From positions 141,386 to 205,385 of the forward strand of contig VSDK01013796.1 in NCBI GenBank assembly GCA_009767595.1: 64,000 nt of DNA, given 5' to 3'. Under the pieces are notes generated by a model that worked only from the letters and a program-made list of their open reading frames with translations, searched no databases and was not told the origin of the DNA. Each line of letters opens with the position of its first letter. The first letter of the stretch is position 1. The position numbers and the translations under genes were made by a program. The DNA is from Symbiodinium kawagutii (taxonomy: Eukaryota > Sar > Dinophyceae > Suessiales > Symbiodiniaceae). Positions 1 through 8,422 of the stretch are shown in pieces.

Positions 1-400
1 CAGTGTTAGTTGCCATCCTTGAGTGCAGTGACGTTTCTGAAACAGTGTCCAGTTCCAGCGAAAGCAGTGCCGACAGTCTAAGAGCCAAAAAAAACGTGCA
101 GTGGGAGCTGAGTATCCTTGCTTCTTGGCAGTGTCAGTTTGACAGTGCAGTAGCTGAAAAAAACGTGTCTTCTTCAAATTCAGTGGATCCAAAAAAACGT
201 GCAACGTGCAGCTGGCTATTTAAACAGTTAGACAGTAAACTATACAACCACAACCAACAGTGTGTATGTCGGATGTGTGTGCAGTGGTGCGCGCAGTGTC
301 TCCCCCTGGGCACAGTAACTCTTTGACTTAAGGGGGTGTCTAGATTTGATTTCAGTGCCAGTGTTTTAAACAGTTGGCTTGGTGAGACGTCCTGGTGGCG

Positions 401-1657
401 TTACAGTGAAAAACATTCGAAAACAGTCACAACACCCAACTTCTTGAGATGTGACAGCAACAGTTCCGAACCAAGATATTTGGTGAGAACGTCAGCGCAG
501 TTGAACTTGGTGTTTACTTTCTTCAAACGAACAGTGCCTTTCGCTACCAGTTCCTGCACATATAGGAATCTCAGTTCCACATGTTTGGTCTTCTTGCTTG
601 TACCAAACCTCGTGGCCATGCTTTTGCCTGCAGTGGAATCTGTGTGCACAGTGATGTTCACAGCCTTGGTCAGTTTTGCTTCTAAGAGAAGGTTTCTGAC
701 AAACAGTGCTTCACTTGTGCCTTGTCCTATTGAGTACAGTTCTGCTTCGCCTGAACTCAGTGCGATTGTACCCTGTGTTCTGCTTCCAAACGAAACAGTT
801 GAGTTGAGCAGTTGGACTACAGTGCCGCTAGTGCTCTTCCTAGTGGCTCTACATCCAGCCCAATCAGAGTCAACAAAGCAGTCTATGTCCACAGTGCAGT
901 CCGAACCGGACAGCATGGTGCAGGGACAGAGTCGCTGACAGTGATCCTTAGTGCCGGAAATGTACCTCAGTAAGTGTTTCACCTTAGTGACACTCTCAGT
1001 GGTTGGAGCTGTCAAGTCTCTTGACAGTTCCTTTGTTGCGTACGAGATATCCGGACGGATCAGTGCAAGCCACAGCAGTTTTCCAACTATCGCTCTGTAT
1101 CGTTTGTGATCAGTTTCGCACAGTGGTTGCGGAACATGGTTTGGTTTCGCAGTTGTTCCAGTTGTTGACGCGGGTTTTGAGTTCTTCATTCCAAACAGTT
1201 CAAGCATGTCATCTATATACGCGCTAGGCATAGTGATATCGATGCTATCGCCGTTGTGTTTCAGTGTTCGTCCAAGGAAGTTGACCGTAGTTTGTGGTTT
1301 CAGTTCACCCTCGACTTTCAACAAAACCTCTTTTGACAGCTGTTCAGTGAACGCTTTGATTCGGTCGGGATTACCGCAGACCAACAAGTCATCAACGTAA
1401 CAGAGTACGTACAGTTCCTTTGAGGAATGACAGTACAAGTTTGGGTCAGTTTTGCAGCGGTGAAAACCGAGTGAAGCCATTGTATTTGCAAAGTGGGTTT
1501 GCCACAAGGCGGGCGCTTGCTTCAGTCCGTACATTGCGCGCTTGAGCAGCCACAAACAAATGTTTTCTGGGTAAAACTCAGAAGGTTGTTTCATGAACAC
1601 TCGGTCATCAGTGCGTGGAGGAACGCAGTAGAGATATCGCAAGTGACAATTGACCAA
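401..1657 (-). CDS. Copia RT palm/thumb and RNase H, frame-shifted from gag-pol
   Basis: Continues the polyprotein in another frame; the listed Met is not a natural start. It begins with the RT segment after motif A (FMKQPSEF, then LKRAMYGLKQAPALW, both classic copia RT signatures), the catalytic YVDD box at residues 87-90, and RNase H with DSDWAG (~263), SSGEAELYS (~303), HTDSTAG (~342) and ADVLTK (~398), i.e. the D-E-D-D set is present. The overlap with the upstream frame is 1591-1657 and the shift needed is -1, consistent with loss of one base between about 1598 and 1613. No slippery heptamer is visible there, so a mutation or assembly error is likelier than programmed frameshifting. Stop at 401-403. 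Confidence 0.93.
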   Translation of the reverse strand: MVNCHLRYLYCVPPRTDDRVFMKQPSEFYPENICLWLLKRAMYGLKQAPALWQTHFANTMASLGFHRCKTDPNLYCHSSKELYVLCYVDDLLVCGNPDRIKAFTEQLSKEVLLKVEGELKPQTTVNFLGRTLKHNGDSIDITMPSAYIDDMLELFGMKNSKPASTTGTTAKPNHVPQPLCETDHKRYRAIVGKLLWLALIRPDISYATKELSRDLTAPTTESVTKVKHLLRYISGTKDHCQRLCPCTMLSGSDCTVDIDCFVDSDWAGCRATRKSTSGTVVQLLNSTVSFGSRTQGTIALSSGEAELYSIGQGTSEALFVRNLLLEAKLTKAVNITVHTDSTAGKSMATRFGTSKKTKHVELRFLYVQELVAKGTVRLKKVNTKFNCADVLTKYLGSELLLSHLKKLGVVTVFECFSL

Positions 1658-4600
1658 CAGCGGGACAGTGACAAGAGGAGAAGGACGCGAAGAGTGACCA
1701 GCGTAGGAGTGCTCGCAAAGGTTTCATCAGTGTCCATGTCTTCCTGAAAACAACCTCGCGCAACCAGTCGACAGCGAACTTTACGCGGTGTCTTTCTACG
1801 CTTTACCCATCGGCAGTCCAGTGCATTGTCAATGTCCTCTTGAGAACATTGTCCCAGTGGAATCTCATCAAAAACGTCAAAACCTTTCATGGATGTCATT
1901 TCATTGACCATTCCTTCTTTTACTTCTTCTTCAGTGAACTCTGGTTCAACAAACGACAAACATGGTTCAGTCAGTGCAAGCTCCTGTTTGATTTCTTCAG
2001 TGTCTTCGTTTCTAACTACTGGAACTTCAGTGTCTCCAACCGTTACTGAGGAAACACAGGCAGTGAAGTCAGTCACATCAAACAGTGCTCCAACAGTTTG
2101 GCGTTTGTTTTCCTGAGTGTCTTCGTCTGACAAATCGTCTGCAGTTTGTCGTTTCACAGCAGTTGACCGTTCAGTCGGTGGCAGTCTGACATCATTCTGC
2201 TCTTCTGGTAATGACTTCAGTGAAACAGCATCATCCATCAGTGAAGGTGTGTATCCTGAGTCATTGTCTGCCTTTGGCAGTTCAGTCTCTTGCTGACGAT
2301 TGCCGCTTTCAGTGGCATCGCGCTCCAGTCCGGGAGGCGGACGGATGCGTCCGGCAATGCCGAGGGTCGGCGGCAGCACAAACGAAGTGTCAGTGACATC
2401 TTTGTCTTTTGGATCCCATGGGGTCACGTTCAGTGAGGCGTGCAGTGTTTTGTTCCATTGCTTTGATGGTATTACGCGTCTAACAGTGCGTACTTTGTGC
2501 ATTGCGCCGTTCGCGAAAACCAGTGTTTCATCCGCTTCAGTGTCCTTACCTAGCCAAATGCCTTCGAGCCAGGCAGTGCTCGCCTTTTCGCGTAGCTTAC
2601 CGGGGATGCGGAACAAAACAGTTTCACCAAACTCACATAAACCAGTTTGATAGTCTTTCTTCCATCTCCTAAAGTAGGAAGTTTGGCCATCTTCATGGGT
2701 CATGTATCGGTTCAACAGGAATTGCGCATGTTTGACAATCCAAGGAAGGATACAGTCATCAGAACTGATCTCAGTACCTAGGTGTTCTTGCAGTTGCAGT
2801 CGCAGTGTCCTTGCTTGTCCAAACAGTGTTTGCTGCATTCTACCTATTGATCCGTGAGCTTGTTTCCAGTCCTTTGGTGTTGCTCGAGTGCTCATTCCTC
2901 CTAGCTCCTTCACAGCATCATTCACCAGTGCCTTCAGTGACGGTTCCTGATCATATTGTAAAATGCCGAAGGTTCTACCAGTTTCGTACACAAACTTCTT
3001 CAGTTCAGCCATGCTGTACGCATGTCTGCCTTTAGCAGGTACTACAACCGAGGTAGACAAACCAGTTTGAACATCAGTGGCAGTCAAAACGGTTCTTTGT
3101 TCGACATCTTTACCAGTTGAAACAAAGGAGTAGTCCACTTGAATGACAGGTTGTCGATCAGTGTGTCTCCTACTCTGCCTTTCCTTGCCTTTAGCCTTTA
3201 CGCAGTGTTCACACCAAGAGCGGTATGGCAAGTGAGTCAAACAGTGTTCAGCTCGTTGCTGGGCAGTAGGTTCACCTGGACTAGGAAGTCCTTTTGCAGT
3301 TTTAGCTGCTTTGTCGTGTGTCTCTTGTTCAACAGTGATCGTCTCTTCTGGTCGTTCAAAGATGGTCAGTCCAGTCCATGCGACATTTGGAGTCCATTGT
3401 TCTGTCAAGTCCTCAGTCCTCCAGTCATCAGTATGAACATGTCCATCCAAATCACCACTAGTACGAAAGAAAACAGTCATCCTAAGATTACCTAACTGTG
3501 AGTGGTCAGGTCCAGTATCATCAGGATAAAATAGTTCTCTACGTGCAGTGTGATGAAAACGTATCCATGCGACAGGTGTGTGGAACCAGTGATCAGCAGT
3601 TCTCACTTCTCCAGTCTGAGGGTCTGGAGTTTGAAACAGTGATAAAAGCAAAACACGAAATGGTTCATCATCCCAAGTCTTGTGCGCTAGCAGTCTGTCA
3701 GTGATCAGCTTAGCATCATCTACAGTATGTGGAAGTGAGTATGATGGTTTCTCAGTGTCATGCTTTGCCAGTTCAGCTGGTTCTTCAGTTGATTCTTCAA
3801 AAGACACTTCCGGTCTTCTGACTGGTCCTTTCGTGGTGTTGCGCTTCAGTGGTCCTGTGACCTTCAGTTGAAAGACAGTCTTGCCTTTCCAGTGCTCACC
3901 TTTCATTTCAGTTGGGTTCAACAGCGTTCTGAAATCTTCAGTGACAGTCTCAACTCTACCTTCACCAAAGTTCATTGTTGTGATTCTTGTTCCGTTGAGT
4001 CTGTCCAGTGTGACAGGGCAGTCTGTGTTCCTAGGCATGAACATCATACGTCGAGGTCGTTTATGAATACGTGTCAGTGTGTGATTTGCTTCATCCAGTT
4101 GCCATGTGTCGGTGTGGTAGTGCACTCTTGGCTCAATAGCATTGATCAGTGTCTTCAATTGCTCTACTGCATCAGTGCTAGTGCTTGCTGGTGTTTGCAA
4201 ATCAACACAGTTCAGTTCATCTCCAAATTGTTTCATTGTTTCTTCCAACCTTTTGTCGTATTCAGCCATCACCTGAGGATCATATGGTACCAGTGAGGAA
4301 GGTGTGAGGTACAACAGTGTGCCATGTCGTGTGATGTCGATTGTATCATCAGTGGGTGTCATGAGTTTCAAGTAATCTTTTCCAAGAACAGTCCAACAAC
4401 CTTGCAGTAAGAACCTTGCAACAGAAACCAGACAGAAAGGAACATCACAAACGTAATAATTCACAGTGAGTGTTACTCCATTACAGTCATACATGATAAT
4501 CTTACGTCCTAGGATGTTCAGTGGTTTCCCAGTGACACTTCTGAGTCGAGGTGGATTTGGTCCTACAGGTAGCAGTGGATATTCTGGTGCATATCCAGTG

Positions 4601-6309
4601 GGACAGCAGTGTGCAGCAGCTCCAGAGTCAAACAAAATCCAGTGCTCAGTGTTTGCCACAGAGGCAACGCAGCGGTCATGGTACTCACTCAGTGTGTCAT
4701 GCGGTGTGTCATGTTGCAGTGCAGTGGGAAAATCCATGTGAGGAACATCCAGTGTATGTGAAACAGTCTCTGGGATCAGTGGTAACCCTTGAGGTTGACC
4801 AAATGAATTCAGTACAGCAACAGTTGCAATGAACATACCTGCAGTGCTGGGTCTCCTTTGGGCAGTGCGTGTGCCTGCACGTGTGGAAACAGTATCGGTA
4901 TGCTCATGTGTGTCACCAGTCTCAGCTTCAGTCACGTTGTTTGCATGAACAGCTGAAACGTGTGGTGTGGCAGTGACAGCAGGAGAACTAGCTAGGTTCC
5001 CTGCAGTGAAACCGACTGAGCTCATTGCAGTGCTGGACGCTGCAGTGTTCTGCAGTTGGGGCAGTGCTGGAGGCACATTGGGAGCATTGCTCATCTCCCA
5101 AGTCCAGTTGTCATCCCAACAGTCAGTCCACCAGTCTTGGTCATCCAACCAGTCTGAGTCCTGGTAACAGTCATAATAAACATTATCACTCCAGTCGTCA
5201 TAGGTCAGTGCACCAGTCCAGTCAAACCATTCAGTGTCTCCAGGGAGCATTTCCTCCATTTCGTCAGTGTACACATCATCTTCACATAGAACAGCTACGT
5301 TTCTACAGTTCTCAGCAATGTGTCCACGTTGATGACACTTCCAACATCTTCCTCTGTCTTTTCCTTTTCCGGTGGGAGCCCATCCTCCTTTGTATCCAGT
5401 GGGAGCATTTCCTCCTTTGTGTCCAGTGGGAGCATTTCCTCCGGGAGCATTTCCTCCTTTTCCTTTGCCTTTGAATCCTTTTCCTTTCAGTGGAGGCCAA
5501 CCTCTCACTTGTCCTTTTCCTTTCAGTCCTTTTCCTTTACCTTTGCCTCTCATCCAACCAGTGGGCGACCATTTACCTTTCTTTCCTTTTCCTTTTCGCC
5601 ACAGTGCTCCTACATCCATAGGTGCCGGGCCTCCAGTGTCCACGCTCCTAAAGTTTGCTACATGTCGTGATTGGTAGTACGCAGTGATCACTTCTCTCAC
5701 AGCCTCATATGTATCCATTGTTCTTACATTCAGTCTTAAGTGCTGTTGCAGTGGGCCAGTGGTTCTGTTCAACAGTGTTGCTACCAGGATGTTGTCGGGC
5801 AGTGGTGCTCCTGCTTGTCTTTCGTACCTGGCCTTCAGTGTTTCCCATTCACTGTAGTCTTGTTCGAAGTGGTCAGACCTGAACTTGAACTCCAGTACTT
5901 TTGTCAGTAGACTGATATCCAGTGCAGTTCGTGGTAGTGAAAATCTTCGAGCTAACAAGCGCCATGTCTCAAAACCATTCAGTTCAGTGTTTCCTCTTAC
6001 CACCAGTCTGGCACTTTCAGTTGTGAGCTGTGCTAACAAGTAGTGCAGTTGTCGACTAAATCGAATTAAGCCAGCATCAACGAATTCTGGCCTCTCAGTC
6101 TCCAAAGCTTCCAGTCTTTCATCAGTGATCGCAGTTGCCACAGTCTCACATTGTTCCATCACTTCTACAGCTTCAGTCTTGAACAGTGCTATGTAGGATT
6201 TCACGGACCAGCTCCAGTCTTCCCAGTGTTCCATCCTGCCATTGAACTTGTCAGGCAGTGGGAGCCTGTTGCTTCCTCCCAGTGATCCAGATTCACCTAG
6301 CTGTGCCAT
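1591..6309 (-). CDS. Copia gag-protease-integrase-RT(N-term) polyprotein, 1572 aa
   Basis: Polyprotein of a copia element. Visible domains: gag-like helical region about residues 15-225; Lys/Gly-rich linker 237-320 with repeats such as GGNAPTGHKGG; zinc knuckle CWKCHQRGHIAENC at 321-334 (CX2CX4HX4C, RNA binding); Asp/Trp-rich tract 347-406; aspartic protease motif DSGA at 561-564; integrase zinc finger HCLTHLPYRSWCEHC near 1023-1040; integrase core with Asp1059 (VDYSF) and Asp1120 (YDQEPS); and the N-terminal RT fingers from about 1450 to motif A (CDISTAF). The third integrase catalytic position, 36 residues after Asp1120, is Gly1156 in GSIGRMQQT, where copia enzymes have Glu followed by Arg. 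The frame ends a few codons after RT motif A. The ATG at 6309 follows the primer site by about 35 bases and is the first in frame. Confidence 0.93.
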   Translation of the reverse strand: MAQLGESGSLGGSNRLPLPDKFNGRMEHWEDWSWSVKSYIALFKTEAVEVMEQCETVATAITDERLEALETERPEFVDAGLIRFSRQLHYLLAQLTTESARLVVRGNTELNGFETWRLLARRFSLPRTALDISLLTKVLEFKFRSDHFEQDYSEWETLKARYERQAGAPLPDNILVATLLNRTTGPLQQHLRLNVRTMDTYEAVREVITAYYQSRHVANFRSVDTGGPAPMDVGALWRKGKGKKGKWSPTGWMRGKGKGKGLKGKGQVRGWPPLKGKGFKGKGKGGNAPGGNAPTGHKGGNAPTGYKGGWAPTGKGKDRGRCWKCHQRGHIAENCRNVAVLCEDDVYTDEMEEMLPGDTEWFDWTGALTYDDWSDNVYYDCYQDSDWLDDQDWWTDCWDDNWTWEMSNAPNVPPALPQLQNTAASSTAMSSVGFTAGNLASSPAVTATPHVSAVHANNVTEAETGDTHEHTDTVSTRAGTRTAQRRPSTAGMFIATVAVLNSFGQPQGLPLIPETVSHTLDVPHMDFPTALQHDTPHDTLSEYHDRCVASVANTEHWILFDSGAAAHCCPTGYAPEYPLLPVGPNPPRLRSVTGKPLNILGRKIIMYDCNGVTLTVNYYVCDVPFCLVSVARFLLQGCWTVLGKDYLKLMTPTDDTIDITRHGTLLYLTPSSLVPYDPQVMAEYDKRLEETMKQFGDELNCVDLQTPASTSTDAVEQLKTLINAIEPRVHYHTDTWQLDEANHTLTRIHKRPRRMMFMPRNTDCPVTLDRLNGTRITTMNFGEGRVETVTEDFRTLLNPTEMKGEHWKGKTVFQLKVTGPLKRNTTKGPVRRPEVSFEESTEEPAELAKHDTEKPSYSLPHTVDDAKLITDRLLAHKTWDDEPFRVLLLSLFQTPDPQTGEVRTADHWFHTPVAWIRFHHTARRELFYPDDTGPDHSQLGNLRMTVFFRTSGDLDGHVHTDDWRTEDLTEQWTPNVAWTGLTIFERPEETITVEQETHDKAAKTAKGLPSPGEPTAQQRAEHCLTHLPYRSWCEHCVKAKGKERQSRRHTDRQPVIQVDYSFVSTGKDVEQRTVLTATDVQTGLSTSVVVPAKGRHAYSMAELKKFVYETGRTFGILQYDQEPSLKALVNDAVKELGGMSTRATPKDWKQAHGSIGRMQQTLFGQARTLRLQLQEHLGTEISSDDCILPWIVKHAQFLLNRYMTHEDGQTSYFRRWKKDYQTGLCEFGETVLFRIPGKLREKASTAWLEGIWLGKDTEADETLVFANGAMHKVRTVRRVIPSKQWNKTLHASLNVTPWDPKDKDVTDTSFVLPPTLGIAGRIRPPPGLERDATESGNRQQETELPKADNDSGYTPSLMDDAVSLKSLPEEQNDVRLPPTERSTAVKRQTADDLSDEDTQENKRQTVGALFDVTDFTACVSSVTVGDTEVPVVRNEDTEEIKQELALTEPCLSFVEPEFTEEEVKEGMVNEMTSMKGFDVFDEIPLGQCSQEDIDNALDCRWVKRRKTPRKVRCRLVARGCFQEDMDTDETFASTPTLVTLRVLLLLSLSRCWSIVTCDISTAFLHALMTECS

Positions 6310-6343
6310 TGCTTCAGTCTTGATCTACAGTTGCAGCTGGAGT

Positions 6344-6359
6344 CAGTGCTCCGCTACCA
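6344..6359 (-). promoter_or_regulatory. Candidate primer binding site (initiator-tRNA-Met type)
   Basis: On the element's sense strand TGGTAGCGGAGCACTG follows directly after a CA dinucleotide that would end the 5' LTR. TGG at the start complements the CCA tail of a tRNA, and TGGTAGC/TGGTATC-type sites are the usual initiator-Met primer sites of copia elements. This implies a host tRNA whose acceptor stem begins AGCGGAG. It is 35 bases upstream of the gag ATG, a normal spacing. Confidence 0.6.
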
Positions 6360-6490
6360 TGCAAAATTCGAGGATCTTTCTCCAGTACAACCAACAGTCA
6401 CAGTCTAGCAGCAGCAGTGGACCTTTTGACTTGAGCCTTGAGCCAAACAGTATGTTGGCAGCGCGGTGTAGTGCGCAGTGGGTGCAGTGT
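6360..6490 (-). repeat. Candidate 5' LTR (short, ~130 bp)
   Basis: In plus orientation it starts TGCAAAATTCGAGG next to the primer site and runs to where the CAGT-rich composition ends. Only one LTR copy is visible, so both limits are inferred from the primer site and composition, not from a repeat pair. Confidence 0.35.
6430..6447 (-). promoter_or_regulatory. Relic of dinoflagellate spliced leader, tandem
   Basis: The sense strand of the element reads TTTGGCTCAAG followed at once by GCTCAAG. The first 11 bases are identical to the 3' end of the dinoflagellate spliced leader (which ends TTTTGGCTCAAG), and the second 7-mer is a further truncated copy. Tandem truncated leaders are the known footprint of repeated trans-splicing and retroposition in dinoflagellates. 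It lies in the 5' non-coding part of the element, exactly where a leader would be added. Confidence 0.5.
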
Positions 6491-6506
6491 GACTTTGTGT
6501 CTCAAC

Positions 6507-6554
6507 ACAACCAACCCAACCAACCAACCAACCAACAACCAACCAACCAACCAA
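6507..6554. repeat. (CCAA)n microsatellite
   Basis: About ten CCAA/CAA units directly outside the retrotransposon's right edge. The retrotransposon may have inserted beside it, or it may be the true flank of the 5' LTR. Confidence 0.9.
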
Positions 6555-7028
6555 ATGGTCAATGGTTGATGATAGGATACTGTATCAAAACCAACAATAA
6601 GAGGGGATATACCAACTATTTGACTATGGGTCAGTATTGATCTGCCAAAAAATGGGCAAGGGAACATCCCAACGAATACTAGTTTGGTCATTGGGGGGGG
6701 TGTATCTACGGGCGGCGTGCCTGGACAAGCTAAAAGGTCATTTGGGGGATGTGAACAGCTGAAAAAGTGGTATTTATCAACCCTTTTCCCTGGGCTTGAC
6801 TTGTTCCCTAATACCAATGTGATATAATGTGATAAAATGTATTCTGTCTAATTGGAAGGACCCTCAATCGTTGTTGGTTGGCTCCATGGGAGACTCTGCG
6901 CAACGGCGTTTGGGCCATTTACAAATCCATGGCAACCGTTGTTTGGCGCCATGACGTCGTAAACACCGTGAACTGTACCCGGTTTCTGGTCGTTCCTGGT
7001 CGTTCCTGGTGACCTCACACGGCTTCAG

Positions 7029-7150
7029 GCTATGTCTTGGACATTGCCAACACCCTGAACGAAGCCACCCTCCAACAAAGCACTGGGGAGAAGACCCGTT
7101 TGTCTCCCAGCGAAGCCATCCCTGTGTCCAAAGTCTTGAAGAAGCTGGGA
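7029..7150 (+). CDS. Candidate exon, unknown protein (helical, polar)
   Basis: After GGCTTCAG the frame GC-TAT-GTC opens for about 40 codons and reads YVLDIANTLNEATLQQ, then SPSEAIPVSKVLKKLG before TGA. Third-position GC is high (28 of 39 codons end in G/C) against an AT-richer surrounding. The exon end is not clear: GT at GTCTTG, a GA donor (used in dinoflagellates) at GATGAG, or the TGA itself. It lies about 90 bases upstream of the next exon candidate on the same strand, so both probably belong to one gene whose upstream neighbour is the retrotransposon. Family not recognised. The same interval has long open frames on the minus strand, which I judge less likely. Confidence 0.42.
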
Positions 7151-7241
7151 TGAGGATGGATGAGGGATGCGGGTGTCTCTCCATAGGAGCAGCAGATTTC
7201 AACAAAACCATTGATTTTCGATTATGTTCTATGGTTTTCAG

Positions 7242-7403
7242 GTGTTTATCACAGAAAGCACCCATGGGTTTGGACCTTTGCCAATGGTGTATCTTGGCGT
7301 TCTGCAAGTTATTGCTGGCACTGTGGACTTCAATTGTGCCAACAAATTAGGTGTGTTCGTTGTTTCTGTTCAGCCTCCTTGCAGTTTTTCCCCCACCTGT
7401 CAG
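7242..7403 (+). CDS. Candidate internal exon, 54 codons, hydrophobic
   Basis: Bounded by a pyrimidine-rich acceptor (GGTTTTCAG) and a consensus donor (CAG then GTGAGG). Exactly 54 codons, phase 0 at both ends, no stop. It reads VFITESTHGFGPLPMVYLG, VLQVIAGTVDF, then a Cys-containing hydrophobic run ending in SPTCQ. This could be part of a membrane or secreted domain; no family recognised. The paired splice sites with a clean frame make this one of the better exon calls in the window. Confidence 0.45.
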
Positions 7404-7423
7404 GTGAGGGTTCTTAGATTTTC

Positions 7424-7488
7424 TCACAGCTCTTGGTCCTCCTCCTCCTCCGCATCCTCCTGGTCTTTCTCGTCGTCCTCCTCCGGAC
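7424..7488 (-). CDS. Possible 3' exon with acidic C-terminus
   Basis: On the minus strand, after TTTCAGTTGAG, the frame reads PEEDDEKDQEDAEEEEDQEL then stop. Acidic tails of this kind are common, but the same DNA on the plus strand is merely a TCC-rich serine tract inside the intron that follows 7403, so a low-complexity accident is quite possible. Confidence 0.22.
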
Positions 7489-8337
7489 CTCAACTGAAAG
7501 CTACGGATAGAAGGGGGCCCTGCTGGACCTCAGAGAGCCAGAAGATAGGTCAGATAGAATGTCAGAAGATACGGCAGATAGAGCGCCAGTAGGTTTGGGA
7601 GAGAAAATGTCAGAAGATCTGTCAGATAGAACCCTAGTATGCGTGCCAGATAGCGACAGCATGCCAGAACGATTGTCACAATACTGTATGTCAGAATATA
7701 TGCCAAAAAATGTGTCAGACTGGTCTGTGGTGTCGGGGATCACTCGGAGTACATGTTTTTCTGGAGTTTATTGTTGAGGTTTTCTTGAGCAATGGTGCTC
7801 ACTGGTGAATATCGAATGCTGGTCAAGGATACGGGGCCTGGGGCAACACGTTGTTTCTACCCTGCGTGATTACTTAATCGTCATTAAAAAGCTGTTATCA
7901 GTAGTTATTCTTCGATCTTCGGCTGCCAGCTTGTTCAGTCTTTGTAGCCTATAGCTTTATTTCTTTGCCATGATGAGGCATGGAACATGTATACATTTGA
8001 AAAAAGGCATGCATCATAAAGCCATGAAACAATCATCACCCATGAAGCATGTTCATGATCAACATGGGCATGATGATAGGTGTAAAGTATTGTCCCAACG
8101 CTGGCAATATGTTTCAACTATCAACATGCATGAATTCTTTTTGCTTGGCATTGTCCATACATGCTGTGCCCTCCCAGTCAGTCATGGTTTGTCAGTTTAC
8201 CTTGGTCTACTTGCTGACGTTAAGTTACCATTTGTCGGAGTGTTGTTGGGCTCGTGTTTGTGGAGCCATTCGCCCAGCTGCTATGCCTGATCCTCGTTGC
8301 TTGGTCATCAGTCAGAAAGCCTTTCCGATTGCCACAC
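7489..8337. other. Intron/intergenic with degenerate TCAGA-type repeat
   Basis: 7545-7725 holds a diffuse repeat of GTCAGAAGAT/GTCAGATAGA words at irregular spacing. Open frames here (for example SEDLSDRT) follow the repeat and are not evidence of a gene. Nothing else supportable. Confidence 0.5.
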
Positions 8338-8422
8338 CTGTGCAGCGGGATCTCTTTGAGTAACATGGTGAGTTGATGGTACATCTTTCCTGAAGAGTGG
8401 GGTTTGGCCACTGTGCAGTTCG
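8338..8422 (-). CDS. Candidate internal exon, 28 codons
   Basis: Minus strand: acceptor TTTTTCTGTTAG, one base, then 28 open codons reading ELHSGQTPLFRKDVP and HHVTQRDPAAQ, then CAG followed by GTGTGG as donor. Both sites are reasonable, but an overlapping minus frame (8220-8411) and a plus frame (8049-8363) also stay open, so strand is not certain. No family recognised. Confidence 0.3.

Larger units (their letters stand above)
1..6490 (-). mobile_element. Ty1/copia LTR retrotransposon, 3' end not resolved
   Basis: The element reads right to left: candidate 5' LTR (about 6360-6490), primer binding site, gag-protease-integrase frame, then RT-RNase H frame. Order PR-IN-RT-RH is diagnostic of Ty1/copia (Pseudoviridae-type) elements. 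The right edge is set by the end of CAGT saturation near 6490 and by the TG/CA junction next to the primer site; the left end may lie outside the window. I could not align a second LTR: the two flanks share only the 12-mer ACAACCAACAGT (250-261 and 6387-6398) and a possible purine tract (minus strand, 298-307). It is probably a non-autonomous or dead copy because RT is frame-broken and the integrase lacks its catalytic Glu. Elements of this class are known to be abundant in Symbiodiniaceae. Confidence 0.93.

Noticed and set aside
1..320. 3' LTR assigned to the first 300 bases
   Set aside because: Only a 12-base match to the 5' side and no TG start; the LTR may lie outside the window.
336..938. 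200-codon plus-strand frame over the retrotransposon
   Set aside because: Antisense shadow of the RT-RNase H frame; its Ser/Thr/Val richness reflects the CAGTG bias.
5312..5677. Ser/Phe/Pro-rich plus-strand and Arg/Lys-rich minus-strand small frames
   Set aside because: Shadows of the Lys/Gly-rich linker of gag on the minus strand.
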